Positions 42,761-51,377 of a stretch of DNA of 64,000 nucleotides are shown here, one piece after another. The stretch comes from JBCCBV01 sp039033855 (lineage in GTDB: Bacteria > Planctomycetota > Phycisphaerae > Phycisphaerales > Phycisphaeraceae). The stretch is from positions 62,001 through 126,000 of the forward strand of contig JBCCBV010000001.1 in the NCBI GenBank assembly GCA_039033855.1. The letters run 5' to 3'. Position numbers and translations under genes: made by a program. The notes under the pieces are model-generated. The model was not told where the DNA came from and did not search any database. It saw nothing but the letters and a program-made list of their open reading frames with translations. Position 1 is the first letter of the stretch, and every line of letters starts with the position of its first letter.

Positions 42761-44881
42761 ATGGCGATCCGCCGACTCGAACCCCATCTCGTCAACCAGA
42801 TCGCCGCCGGCGAAGTCGTCGAGCGCCCGGCCAACGTGGTCAAAGAGCTCGTCGACAACGCTCTGGACGCCGGCGCCACCCGCGTCCACGTCTCCATCGA
42901 ACAAGGCGGCGTCGATCGCATCGAGGTCAGCGACAACGGCCGGGGCGTCGCCCACGACCAGCTAACCCTGGCCCTGGCCGCGCACGCCACCAGTAAGATC
43001 CAGACCCTCGAAGACCTCCACCGCGTCGCCACCCTCGGATTCCGGGGCGAGGCGCTCGCGTCCATCGGCTCCGTCGCCCGGCTGACGCTCACCAGCACCG
43101 CCCGCACGCCCGACGGCAAGCCCGGACCCGCCGGCGCCGCGATCCACTGCGAAGGCGGCGACCTCGGCCCCGTCGAACCCGCCCCCGCCCGGCCCGGCAC
43201 GACGCTCGAAATCCGGGACCTGTTCTACAACGTCCCCGCCCGCCGGCGCTTCCTCAAAACCCCACGCGGCGAGTCCGGCCAGGTCAACGAAACCCTCCAA
43301 CGCATCGCCCTGTGCTGGCCGCAGGTCGGCTTCGGCTACACGTCCAACGGCCGCACCGTGTGGGAACTGCACCACGACCAGTCGCGCCGCGAGCGCGCCA
43401 CCGCCGTGCTCGGCGAAGACCTGGCCGAGGGCCTGATCGAAGCCGGGACGCTTGGTGACGAGCCAAACACGCCGGGCGAACCCGACCCCGCACACCTCGA
43501 CGCCCCCCGCGTCTGGGCGCTTGTCGGCGAGCCGTCGCTCGCCAAGGCCACCGCCCGATCGCTTTACCTCAGCTGCAACGGCCGGCCGATCCGCGACCGC
43601 CGGGTCCAGCACGCCGTGCGCGAGGCCTTCCGCGGCCTGATCGCCCCCGACCGCTGGCCCATCGGCGTGGTCGAGGTCTCCATCGACCCGGCCGAGGTCG
43701 ACGTCAACGTCCACCCCGCCAAGGCCGAGGTCCGCTTCCGCAAGCCAGACGCCGTGTTTTCCGTCGTCCGCAACACCATCGCCCAGGCCCTTCAAGAGCG
43801 CGACCTGGTCGCCCGCTTCCCCGCCGAGCTGCGCCTGCACGCCCAGCCGCCCGAGCCCGCCCGCCCGTCGCTGCCCGGCTTCACGCCCAGCCCGCCGCAA
43901 GCCGCCCGCACCGCAACGGGCATCGCAACCGGCCCCGCCGCCGCGTTGGGCCAAGCCATTGAGCCCGCACCGGCCGCAGCCCTCGCCCAGTCCGAGCCGC
44001 GAACCACCGACGCCCCCGCAGCCGCTTCGCCCGCCGCTTCACCTGCGCCCGAGCCCTGGTTCGACGCCCAGGCGCTCGTCCACTACGTCCGGCAGATGGA
44101 CCCCGCCCGGCGGGAAGAGGTCTACCGCGAGGTCCGCCGAGCCCAAGCCGAAGACCCCGATACCTCCGCCCCGGAAGCCTCGCCCCCGGAAGCCTCGCCC
44201 GGCGAATCCCCGGCTACCGCCGAGTCGGATCACGACACGACGACCGCCGCCGACCCGCCCCGCCGACGCCCTACCGTCCTCCAGGTCCACGACAGCTACG
44301 TGGTCACCCAGGACGACCACGGCCTGCTCATCGTCGACCAGCACGCCCTGCACGAACGCGTCATGTTCGAACGCCTCTGCCAGCGCGTCCTCGACCAGGG
44401 CCGCCCGCTCGAAAGCCAGCGCCTGCTGGTGCCCGAAACCTTCGCCTGCGAAGAATCCCAACAAGCCGCGCTCGACGCCCTCGGCCCGCTGCTGGCCCGC
44501 CTGGGGATTGACGTCGGCCCGATCGGGCCCGGCCGGGCCGCGGTCCACGCCTTCCCCAGCCTGCTGCTCGGCCGAGGCGTCTCCCCGGCGCACTTCCTGA
44601 CCGACCTGGCCGAACGCGTCGCGTCCGGCGAGCTCGACCCCGGCCAGCCCGGCGTGTCCGACGAAGCCGCCGTCCACGAGGTCCTGGACATGATGGCCTG
44701 CAAGGCGGCGATCAAGGCCGGAGACGCCCTGGCGCCCGGCGAACTCGAAGCCCTGCTGGACCAGCGCGACGCCGTCGAACGATCCTCCCGCTGCCCCCAC
44801 GGCCGGCCCACCACGCTCCGCCTGAGCCTCCACGACCTCGCCAAGAGCTTCGGACGCACGGGCACACCCGGAGCCCGGTAG
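42761..44881 (+). CDS. mutL: DNA mismatch repair protein MutL
   Basis: 706 residues. The N-terminal GHKL ATPase has VNQIAAGEVVERPANVVKELVDNALDAGA, DNGRG and GFRGEALASI. A Pro/Ala-rich linker (~365-500) carries a Glu/Ala/Ser/Pro repeat (SPPEASP near 470). The C-terminal domain has DQHALHERVMFE, an exact DQHA-x2-E-x4-E endonuclease motif, plus ACKAAIKAG and CPHGRPT metal-site motifs. It should therefore nick DNA itself, as in bacteria without MutH. mutS is not in the window. Confidence 0.95.
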   Translation: MAIRRLEPHLVNQIAAGEVVERPANVVKELVDNALDAGATRVHVSIEQGGVDRIEVSDNGRGVAHDQLTLALAAHATSKIQTLEDLHRVATLGFRGEALASIGSVARLTLTSTARTPDGKPGPAGAAIHCEGGDLGPVEPAPARPGTTLEIRDLFYNVPARRRFLKTPRGESGQVNETLQRIALCWPQVGFGYTSNGRTVWELHHDQSRRERATAVLGEDLAEGLIEAGTLGDEPNTPGEPDPAHLDAPRVWALVGEPSLAKATARSLYLSCNGRPIRDRRVQHAVREAFRGLIAPDRWPIGVVEVSIDPAEVDVNVHPAKAEVRFRKPDAVFSVVRNTIAQALQERDLVARFPAELRLHAQPPEPARPSLPGFTPSPPQAARTATGIATGPAAALGQAIEPAPAAALAQSEPRTTDAPAAASPAASPAPEPWFDAQALVHYVRQMDPARREEVYREVRRAQAEDPDTSAPEASPPEASPGESPATAESDHDTTTAADPPRRRPTVLQVHDSYVVTQDDHGLLIVDQHALHERVMFERLCQRVLDQGRPLESQRLLVPETFACEESQQAALDALGPLLARLGIDVGPIGPGRAAVHAFPSLLLGRGVSPAHFLTDLAERVASGELDPGQPGVSDEAAVHEVLDMMACKAAIKAGDALAPGELEALLDQRDAVERSSRCPHGRPTTLRLSLHDLAKSFGRTGTPGAR

Positions 44882-44996
44882 CCCACGCCGCCGGGCTTGA
44901 CGCCGGCCCGTTGCTCCGCGACACTACCCGGCTCGACCGAATCCCCGGATAACGCCGGACGACCCGCACCCCGATTGCCCGAGGCAGACCCTCCCC

Positions 44997-45275
44997 ATGG
45001 CCCACAGCCGATCCGCCCAGAAACGCGTCCGCCAGAACATCAAAGCACGCGGCCTCAACCGCTGGCGCAAGAACACCTATCGCGACGCCATCAAGGCCTA
45101 CCGCGAAACCATCCTGCACGGCAGCGTCGAAGACGCCGAGACCCAGCTCTCGGGCATCTACAAGACCCTCGATCAAGCCGCCAGCACCCCGGCGATGCAC
45201 AAGAACACCGCCTCGCGCTACAAGTCGCGCCTGGCCGCCAAGCTCGCCCAGAAAAAGGCCGCCGCCGCCGGCTGA
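44997..45275 (+). CDS. rpsT: 30S ribosomal protein S20
   Basis: 92 residues, strongly basic three-helix protein that binds 16S rRNA. It starts MAHSRSAQKRVRQNIKARGLNRWRKNTYRDAIK and ends KNTASRYKSRLAAKLAQKKAAAAG, matching the family in length and composition. Monocistronic, followed by a clean terminator at 45351. Confidence 0.96.
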   Translation: MAHSRSAQKRVRQNIKARGLNRWRKNTYRDAIKAYRETILHGSVEDAETQLSGIYKTLDQAASTPAMHKNTASRYKSRLAAKLAQKKAAAAG

Positions 45276-45350
45276 GGCCTTTGACTAGGCTCGGGGCCTT
45301 CCGCCCGGTAGGTACCAACACTCGGCGATGCGACATCTTCAATGCGCAAG

Positions 45351-45377
45351 CACCCCGCCCAACCGCGGGGTGTTTTT
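45351..45377 (+). terminator. intrinsic terminator of rpsT
   Basis: CACCCCGC and GCGGGGTG form a perfect 8-bp stem around a 6-nt loop, followed by TTTTT, 76 nt after the rpsT stop. Confidence 0.9.
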
Positions 45378-45422
45378 GTGCGCGAACACAACGAACGTTC
45401 TCAGCGAACTCAAGGCCGGGCC

Positions 45423-48400
45423 TTACGCCGCCGCCTGACCGGTAATCGGATCGACCCGGTGGTCGCTCTCCACCGGCCCAAGCCCGGCCCGGCGGTGCAC
45501 CCACCCCTTAACGTCCATCACCAAACTCAGCAGCAACGGCGCCACCAGAAGCGTGAAGAACGTCGCCACCAGCAGCCCGCCCACCACCACGCTGCCCAGC
45601 CCGCGGTACAGCTCGCTGCCGGCGCCCCCGGCCACGACCAACGGCGCCATGCCCGCCACCGACGTCAGCGTGGTCATGAAGATCGGCCGGATACGCGTCC
45701 GCACCGACTCGGCGATCGCCTCTCTCGGCGGCATGGCCTCGCGACGGTCGCCCTCGCCCTCGCCCAGACCCCGCATGAAGTTCAACGACTGATGCACGAT
45801 CAAAATCGCGTTGTTCACCACCACGCCGATCAAAATCACAAACCCCAGCATCGTCAGCACGTCGAGGTTCTGGCTCGGCTCGATCACGCCCCAGCCTTGC
45901 GGCCCCAAAAAGCCCAGCGGCCCCGTGCCGTCGGGCGCCACCATGCCCCAGCCGTCGTGCACGAACCGCAGGCCGAGCAACCCACCCGCCGCGGCCAACG
46001 GCACGGTCAGCATGATCACAAACGGATAAACAAAGCTCTCAAAAAGCGCCGCCATTAGCAGGTACACCACCAGCAGCGCCAGGAACAGCCGTGAGAACAC
46101 CAGGCTCTGCAGCGACGCCAGCGTCCAGCCCTGCCATTGGCCGAGCAGCGACGCCCGGATCTGCTCGAGCTTGGCCGCGGCGCCGTCGAGCCGGCGATCG
46201 ACCGTCGGCGGGATGGCCCCGGCCGCACGCCCCTCTTCGATGATCTGCTCGATCCGGGCCGTCACCTCTTCCAACGGCTGGGCGCCCTCGGGCGAAACGT
46301 TGATCGTGACCGCCCGCTCTTCCTCCACCCGGCGGACCTCCTGCGGCGCCAGCGTCCGCCGATAGTCCGCCACCGCGTCCAGGCGCACGATGCCCGTTTC
46401 GTCGCCCTGCCGATACGCGATCGGCATGCCCGCCAACTGCTCAAGCGTCCGGTCCGGGCTCGCGTCGTCCACGCGCTTGGGCCGACCGATGGCCAGGATG
46501 TCGATCGTCTCGGCGCCGTCGCGGAACTCGCCCACCCGCGTGCCATCGACAAACGACTCGATCGCCCGGTTCACGCTCTCCTGCGTCACCCCCAGGTCCG
46601 ACGCCTTGACCCGGTCGATCTCGAACGTCGCCTCGCGCGCCTGCAGGTCGAAGTTCTGCGGCTCGCTGCGCACCGCGCCAAAGCCGAACTCGCCCCGCAA
46701 CCGGTTCTGCATCCAGGTCGCCGCGTCGCGCACCTCGCCCAGGTCGTCGCCGACCAGGTTGATCTTGACCGCCCGCGTGCCCTCGGCGCCCTGGCCGAAC
46801 AGCGAGGCCTGGAACGCGATGCCGAACGCCCCGGGCACGTTGGTCGTGACCGCGCTGGCGAGCAAGCCCTCGATCGGGCGGATGTTCTCGGGGTCTTTGC
46901 TCGTGGCGCCGTGGAACGAGTTGCCGCGGAAGCTGACGTGGAAGTAGTTCGCCAACGGCGGGATACCCTCAACCGTTTTGACGGTCGGGTCGCCAAACGT
47001 GTTCGGCACCGGCGGCAGGTCCTGCGAAGACAAGTCCTCATACGTATCCGCCGACCAGTACGGGCGGATCGTCGACTCGGTGGCCCGGGCCGCGTCCTCG
47101 GCGTTGTCCAGCGTAAAGCCCGGCGGGCGCACGAGAAACCCAAACACCAGATTCTTGTTGCCGGCCGGCAAGTAGTCGGTCTTGGGCATGAGCGCCGCGG
47201 CACCCAGAATCGACCCGCCCGCGATCACCACCAGCGCCGCCACCCGGAACACCGTCGCCGGCCAGGACGGGTCCATCAGCGTGTGCAGCAGATTGGCGTA
47301 CCCACGCGAGAACGACCCGAAGCCCCGCGCAATCCCCGAACCCAACGGCCGTCTGCCCCCGGCGCCGGACACAGTCGCGCCGCCTTCCGGCTCCGCCGCA
47401 GGCTTGCCCGCTTGCTTGCGCAGCAGCCGCGAAGACGCCGCCGGGATCACCGTGATCGACACCACCAGCGAAAGCACCACCGCCGCCGAAATCGCGATCG
47501 CGATGTCGCGGAACAGCTGCCCGGCCTCGTCCTGCATCAGCAGCACCGGCACGAACACCACCACCGTGGTCAGGCTCGACGCCAGGATCGCGCCCCAGAC
47601 CTCCACACCCGCGTCGTACGCCGCCTTGGCCGGACGCTTGCCCATCGCCAGGTGCCGGTCGATGTTCTCCAGGACCACAATGGCGTTGTCGACCACCATG
47701 CCCACGGCGAACGCCAGCCCGGCCAGGCTGATCACGTTGACGTTACGCCCTAGCGCCACCATCACCACAAACGTGCCGATGACCGAGATCGGGATCGCCA
47801 GCGCCACCACCAGCGTCGGCCGGGCCACCAGCAGCACCCCGATCATCACCAGCACCATCAGCACCTGCGCCGCGGTCTCCCAAGGCCCGCTGGCCAACTG
47901 CGTGAGCGCAAGCAACGCCACCAACCCCGGCGCCGCGACCAGCACCAGCTTCGGCCGACGACCCAGCTCCAGGAACGTCAGCAGCACCACCACCGCCAGC
48001 GCCCCGCCCACCACCAGGTTGTTCTGCACCAGCCCGAGCGCCGCGTAGATGTAGTTGGTTTCGTCGTACACCTTGCGGATCTGGAGCGTCGGCGGCGCGT
48101 CGAGCCCCAGCCGCTCGGCCACGTCCAGCGCCACGCCCGGCAGCACATTGGCGTTGATGAAATCGACGCGCTCGCGCACCCCGGCCATCACATCAATCAC
48201 GTTGGCGCCGGACTCGCGATACACCGGCATGGCCAGCGCCCGCTCGCCGCGCGAACGCACAAAGCTCCGACGCTTCTCCGCCGCGATCCGCACCGTGGCC
48301 ACGTCCGACACGCGGATCGGCCCACCCTCGGCGTCGTGCGCCAGCACCGTGCGCTCGACCTGATCGACCCGTTCATACTCGCCCTCGGACGCGATGCGCC

Positions 48401-49082
48401 CGTCGTACGCCCCCTCCGCCAACTGACCGGCCGACACGTTCACGTTCTGCGACCGCAGCGCCGCGTTCAGGTCGTCCACCGTCAACCCGCGCTGGGCCAG
48501 CGCCTGAGGGTCGAACTCGACGTGCACCTCCCACTCGCGCCCCCCGTACACCCGGGCTTCGCTGACGCCGTTCACGCGCTCGAGCGCGGGCTTGATCTTC
48601 TCTTCCGCGGCGCGCCCGAGCAGCTGCACGTCGAACTGCGGGCCGGTCGAAGTCAGCAGCAGCCAGGCGATCGGGCTGCCCGCCCCGGCCTCGCCCGCCA
48701 GGATGCGCGGCTCCTCGGCGCCGTCGGGGAACTCGGTCACCTCGCGCAGCTTGTTCGACACGTCGAGCTTGGCCTGCTTCAAATCAACGCCGAGCTCGAA
48801 CTCCAGCTCGATCTCCGATTCGCCCTCGTACGCCGTGGCACGCATGGCCACCAGGCCGTTGATGCCCTTGAACACGTCCTCTTGCGGCTCGACCAGCTCG
48901 CGCTCGATCTCGATCGGGCTGCGCCCGGTCCACTCGGTGGTCACCGTCACAATCGTCGGGCTGGTTTCCGGCACCAGTTGCACTGGGATCACCCCCAGCG
49001 ACACCAGCCCCATCAGCACCAGCAGGATCACACCCACCGCCACCTTGACCGGGTTCGTGATGGAAAAACGCACCGGGTCCAT
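45423..49082 (-). CDS. RND efflux transporter permease (AcrB/MexF-like)
   Basis: 1219 residues; proton-driven inner-membrane pump of a tripartite efflux system. N-terminal helix then the porter domain (PVQLVPETSPTIVTVTTEWTGRSPIEIERELVEPQEDVFKGINGL), a helix bundle with GMVVDNAIVVLENIDRH (DN replaces the DD pair of AcrB, as in many non-proteobacterial members), and a second half ending in a matching bundle (LTMLGFVILIGVVVNNAILIVHQ). It is ~170 residues longer than AcrB, with insertions in the periplasmic part and between helices. ATG 49082 follows the adaptor stop by 3 bp. No outer-membrane TolC gene is adjacent. Confidence 0.93.
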   Translation of the reverse strand: MDPVRFSITNPVKVAVGVILLVLMGLVSLGVIPVQLVPETSPTIVTVTTEWTGRSPIEIERELVEPQEDVFKGINGLVAMRATAYEGESEIELEFELGVDLKQAKLDVSNKLREVTEFPDGAEEPRILAGEAGAGSPIAWLLLTSTGPQFDVQLLGRAAEEKIKPALERVNGVSEARVYGGREWEVHVEFDPQALAQRGLTVDDLNAALRSQNVNVSAGQLAEGAYDGRIASEGEYERVDQVERTVLAHDAEGGPIRVSDVATVRIAAEKRRSFVRSRGERALAMPVYRESGANVIDVMAGVRERVDFINANVLPGVALDVAERLGLDAPPTLQIRKVYDETNYIYAALGLVQNNLVVGGALAVVVLLTFLELGRRPKLVLVAAPGLVALLALTQLASGPWETAAQVLMVLVMIGVLLVARPTLVVALAIPISVIGTFVVMVALGRNVNVISLAGLAFAVGMVVDNAIVVLENIDRHLAMGKRPAKAAYDAGVEVWGAILASSLTTVVVFVPVLLMQDEAGQLFRDIAIAISAAVVLSLVVSITVIPAASSRLLRKQAGKPAAEPEGGATVSGAGGRRPLGSGIARGFGSFSRGYANLLHTLMDPSWPATVFRVAALVVIAGGSILGAAALMPKTDYLPAGNKNLVFGFLVRPPGFTLDNAEDAARATESTIRPYWSADTYEDLSSQDLPPVPNTFGDPTVKTVEGIPPLANYFHVSFRGNSFHGATSKDPENIRPIEGLLASAVTTNVPGAFGIAFQASLFGQGAEGTRAVKINLVGDDLGEVRDAATWMQNRLRGEFGFGAVRSEPQNFDLQAREATFEIDRVKASDLGVTQESVNRAIESFVDGTRVGEFRDGAETIDILAIGRPKRVDDASPDRTLEQLAGMPIAYRQGDETGIVRLDAVADYRRTLAPQEVRRVEEERAVTINVSPEGAQPLEEVTARIEQIIEEGRAAGAIPPTVDRRLDGAAAKLEQIRASLLGQWQGWTLASLQSLVFSRLFLALLVVYLLMAALFESFVYPFVIMLTVPLAAAGGLLGLRFVHDGWGMVAPDGTGPLGFLGPQGWGVIEPSQNLDVLTMLGFVILIGVVVNNAILIVHQSLNFMRGLGEGEGDRREAMPPREAIAESVRTRIRPIFMTTLTSVAGMAPLVVAGGAGSELYRGLGSVVVGGLLVATFFTLLVAPLLLSLVMDVKGWVHRRAGLGPVESDHRVDPITGQAAA

Positions 49083-49085
49083 GGC

Positions 49086-50453
49086 TCAGCCTTCCCCTTC
49101 GGACGCCGCAACTTCTGGGGCGACTTCGCCCGGAGCGCCGCCCGCGACCTCCGCCCCGCCTCCGCCATCCGCAGGCGGCCCGCCCGCGCCGCTGGGCATC
49201 AGCGGCTGAGTCGGAAATAACCGCTCGGCGCCACTGACAATCACCGACGCCCCGTCGGCCAATAGCGGCGGCCCCGCCGTCGGCAGCACCCGCACCGCGA
49301 AACGGTCGCCCTCACCAAACAGCACCTCCACCCCGGCCGGCATGGCGACCAGGCCGGCGCCCGGTTGCAACTCGGTGCTCACCCACACCACCGCGCCGCG
49401 CTCGTCGAACTGCACCGCGTCGCGCGGCACCGTCAGATACGTGCCCGCCGGGCCATTCGGCGGGTACGCCGTGACCGTCATGCCCGGCTTGAGCTCGCCG
49501 TTGGGGTTCGCGATCGACAACTTGACGGGGTACGTCCGCGCGGCGTTCAGGCCGTCGTAATTCACCGAACGCACCTTGGCCGGGATCCGCTTGCGCAAGG
49601 CGGGCACCTCCACCTCGAAGGTCGCGTCGCCCACCGCTTCCACGGCATTCACCAGCGACTCGGGCACGTCGATCTCCGCATCGATCGGATCGACCGACAC
49701 GATTTCCGCCACCACGCCGCCCCGGCTCATCCACTGGCCCTTCTCGGCGTGCTTGGCGACAACCACCCCGTCGAACGGCGCATAAGTCGAAGCTCGATCC
49801 AAGTCGGTTTGCGCACGGTCGCGCGCGGCCTTGGCCGACTCAACCCGTGCCGTGTTCCCCGCGACCACCGTGCGCGCATCGCGCACCTCTTGCGGCTGCG
49901 CCGCCCCGCCTTGGTTGAGCGAAACCAAGTCGTCCAGCTCGTTCTGGCTGCGTTCGAGCTCGGACTCGGCCGCATGGAGCTCGGCGGTCGCCTGGTCAAG
50001 CGATTGCTTGAGCCAGACCTTGTCCACCGTCGCCAGGGCCGTGCCCGGCCGCCCTTCGCCCTGAGGGCCAAAGACCCGATCGCCCTCGTCGATCATGACA
50101 TCGAGGATCGGACCTTCCACCTCGCCGGCCACCTCCGCCCTGCGCGGCGCGGTCAAGCGGCCTTCCACCGCCGCCTTGGGCCGTAGTTCCATCGTCTGGG
50201 CCGTGGCCAGGCTCACGAGCGCCGGAGGTTTACCCCCTTCGCCGTCGGGCGGGCCTCCCCCGCCTTCGGGCCCTGGGCCCGATCCCCCGCCGATCGCCAG
50301 GCCGGCGAGAAACCCCACCAGCACCCCGGCGACGGCCAGCACGCCGCCCGCGGTCCACGCCAGGCGATCGCCCGAATGCACAGACGCCGACTGCGAGGGC
50401 GCGTTCGAGGCGGACTCTCCGACGGGCTCCGGGCTGGCCGAGTCTTCAGACAT
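49086..50453 (-). CDS. RND efflux periplasmic adaptor (MFP) subunit
   Basis: 455 residues. A ~40-residue polar N-terminus precedes one membrane helix (LAWTAGGVLAVAGVLVGFLAGLAIGG), then a Gly/Pro-rich linker, lipoyl halves (VEGRLTAPRRAEVAGEVEG ... YAPFDGVVVAKHAEKGQWMSRGG), a coiled-coil hairpin (~150-235) and beta-barrel domain. The long Gly/Pro linkers at both ends are unusual. ATG 50453 has AGGTGA eight bases upstream; likely transcribed with the pump from the palindrome at 50509. Confidence 0.9.
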   Translation of the reverse strand: MSEDSASPEPVGESASNAPSQSASVHSGDRLAWTAGGVLAVAGVLVGFLAGLAIGGGSGPGPEGGGGPPDGEGGKPPALVSLATAQTMELRPKAAVEGRLTAPRRAEVAGEVEGPILDVMIDEGDRVFGPQGEGRPGTALATVDKVWLKQSLDQATAELHAAESELERSQNELDDLVSLNQGGAAQPQEVRDARTVVAGNTARVESAKAARDRAQTDLDRASTYAPFDGVVVAKHAEKGQWMSRGGVVAEIVSVDPIDAEIDVPESLVNAVEAVGDATFEVEVPALRKRIPAKVRSVNYDGLNAARTYPVKLSIANPNGELKPGMTVTAYPPNGPAGTYLTVPRDAVQFDERGAVVWVSTELQPGAGLVAMPAGVEVLFGEGDRFAVRVLPTAGPPLLADGASVIVSGAERLFPTQPLMPSGAGGPPADGGGGAEVAGGAPGEVAPEVAASEGEG

Positions 50454-50508
50454 CGCAGAAATCACCTGGGAGGGGTCTCGACACGCCGTTGGGTCCGCCC
50501 ACCCGCGT

Positions 50509-50525
50509 GTCGTACACTGTACGAC
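50509..50525. promoter_or_regulatory. perfect palindromic operator between tetR gene and efflux operon
   Basis: GTCGTACACTGTACGAC: 8-bp arms around a single C, fully symmetric, at the centre of the 149-bp divergent gap. It contains TACACT on + (50513-50518, toward the regulator, with TTGGGT at 50489-50494 as a possible -35) and TACAGT on - (50521-50516, toward the adaptor gene). A repressor bound here would block both promoters. Confidence 0.75.
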
Positions 50526-50602
50526 GCAGACAGTAGCCGGCCCGAACCCGCCGGGCAACGCGTCGAGCACGGCCGCGACCCGCCGTCTCCTAACCCCCCG
50601 TC

Positions 50603-51259
50603 ATGCAACGCACGACCGCCGAAACTTCGACCCGATCGCCTGCAAAGATCGACCGCGCCCAATGGGACGCCGCCGACTTCGAGGCCAGGCGTTCGCTCAT
50701 CGTCGATGCCGGCGTTGACCTGCTCCACGAGCGCGGGCACGAGGCCGTCACCATGCGGCGCGTCGCCGAGCGCGTGGGCGTGGGCGCCATGACGCTCTAC
50801 ACCTATGTCGATGGCCAAGACGAACTCCGCCGGGCCATGGTCCGCCGCGGGTTCGAGATGCTGGGCTCGGGCTGTGAGTGTGCCGGCGAGGCCGTGCTCC
50901 AAGAAACCGGCTCGTGGATCGGCGGCGCGATGAACTACCTGCGCTTCGCCATCGAACGCCCGCGTCTCTACGAGTTGATGTTCAACACCGACCTGCCGCC
51001 CCAAGACGCCGACCTGCTCGAAGCCGGCTTCCAACCACTGCTCTCGAAAGTGCAAGAGCAACTCGGACTGCTGGGCTGGCCCCAAGACGACCTGGCGCGC
51101 GAAGCCCGACGGCGTGCCGGCCGGTACTGGGTCGGGCTGCACGGCCTGGCGATGATCGCCACGTCCGGGCGTCTATCGGTCCTCGAAGGCGAACTCGAAC
51201 AAGTGCTCGGCGACCTGCTCGAACACGTCGCCCCGACCCGACGCCCGGCCGACGCATAA
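50603..51259 (+). CDS. TetR-family transcriptional regulator (WHG-type C-terminus)
   Basis: 218 residues. The N-terminal helix-turn-helix is IVDAGVDLLHERGHEAVTMRRVAERVGVGAMTLYTYVDGQDELRRAMV, a full TetR signature. The C-terminal ligand domain ends YWVGLHGLAMIATSGRLS, the WHG motif of one TetR subfamily. Expected to repress the divergent RND pump and itself from the palindrome at 50509-50525 and to be released by a pump substrate. ATG 50603 has no Shine-Dalgarno. Confidence 0.93.
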   Translation: MQRTTAETSTRSPAKIDRAQWDAADFEARRSLIVDAGVDLLHERGHEAVTMRRVAERVGVGAMTLYTYVDGQDELRRAMVRRGFEMLGSGCECAGEAVLQETGSWIGGAMNYLRFAIERPRLYELMFNTDLPPQDADLLEAGFQPLLSKVQEQLGLLGWPQDDLAREARRRAGRYWVGLHGLAMIATSGRLSVLEGELEQVLGDLLEHVAPTRRPADA

Positions 51260-51377
51260 CCGACGGGCGAGCCCGCCGTAGAACAAGCGGGCCCCAGCTC
51301 CACAACACGAAATAAGCGTAGGCTCTACCGCGTAAATAGACGGTTGCACGCAAAGCCTCGGTGTCCTGAACCATTCC

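Noticed and set aside
51271..51292. GCCCGC-N10-GCGGGC hairpin after the TetR gene as a terminator
   Set aside because: The stem is only 6 bp, there is no T-tract, and such pairs are common by chance at this GC content.
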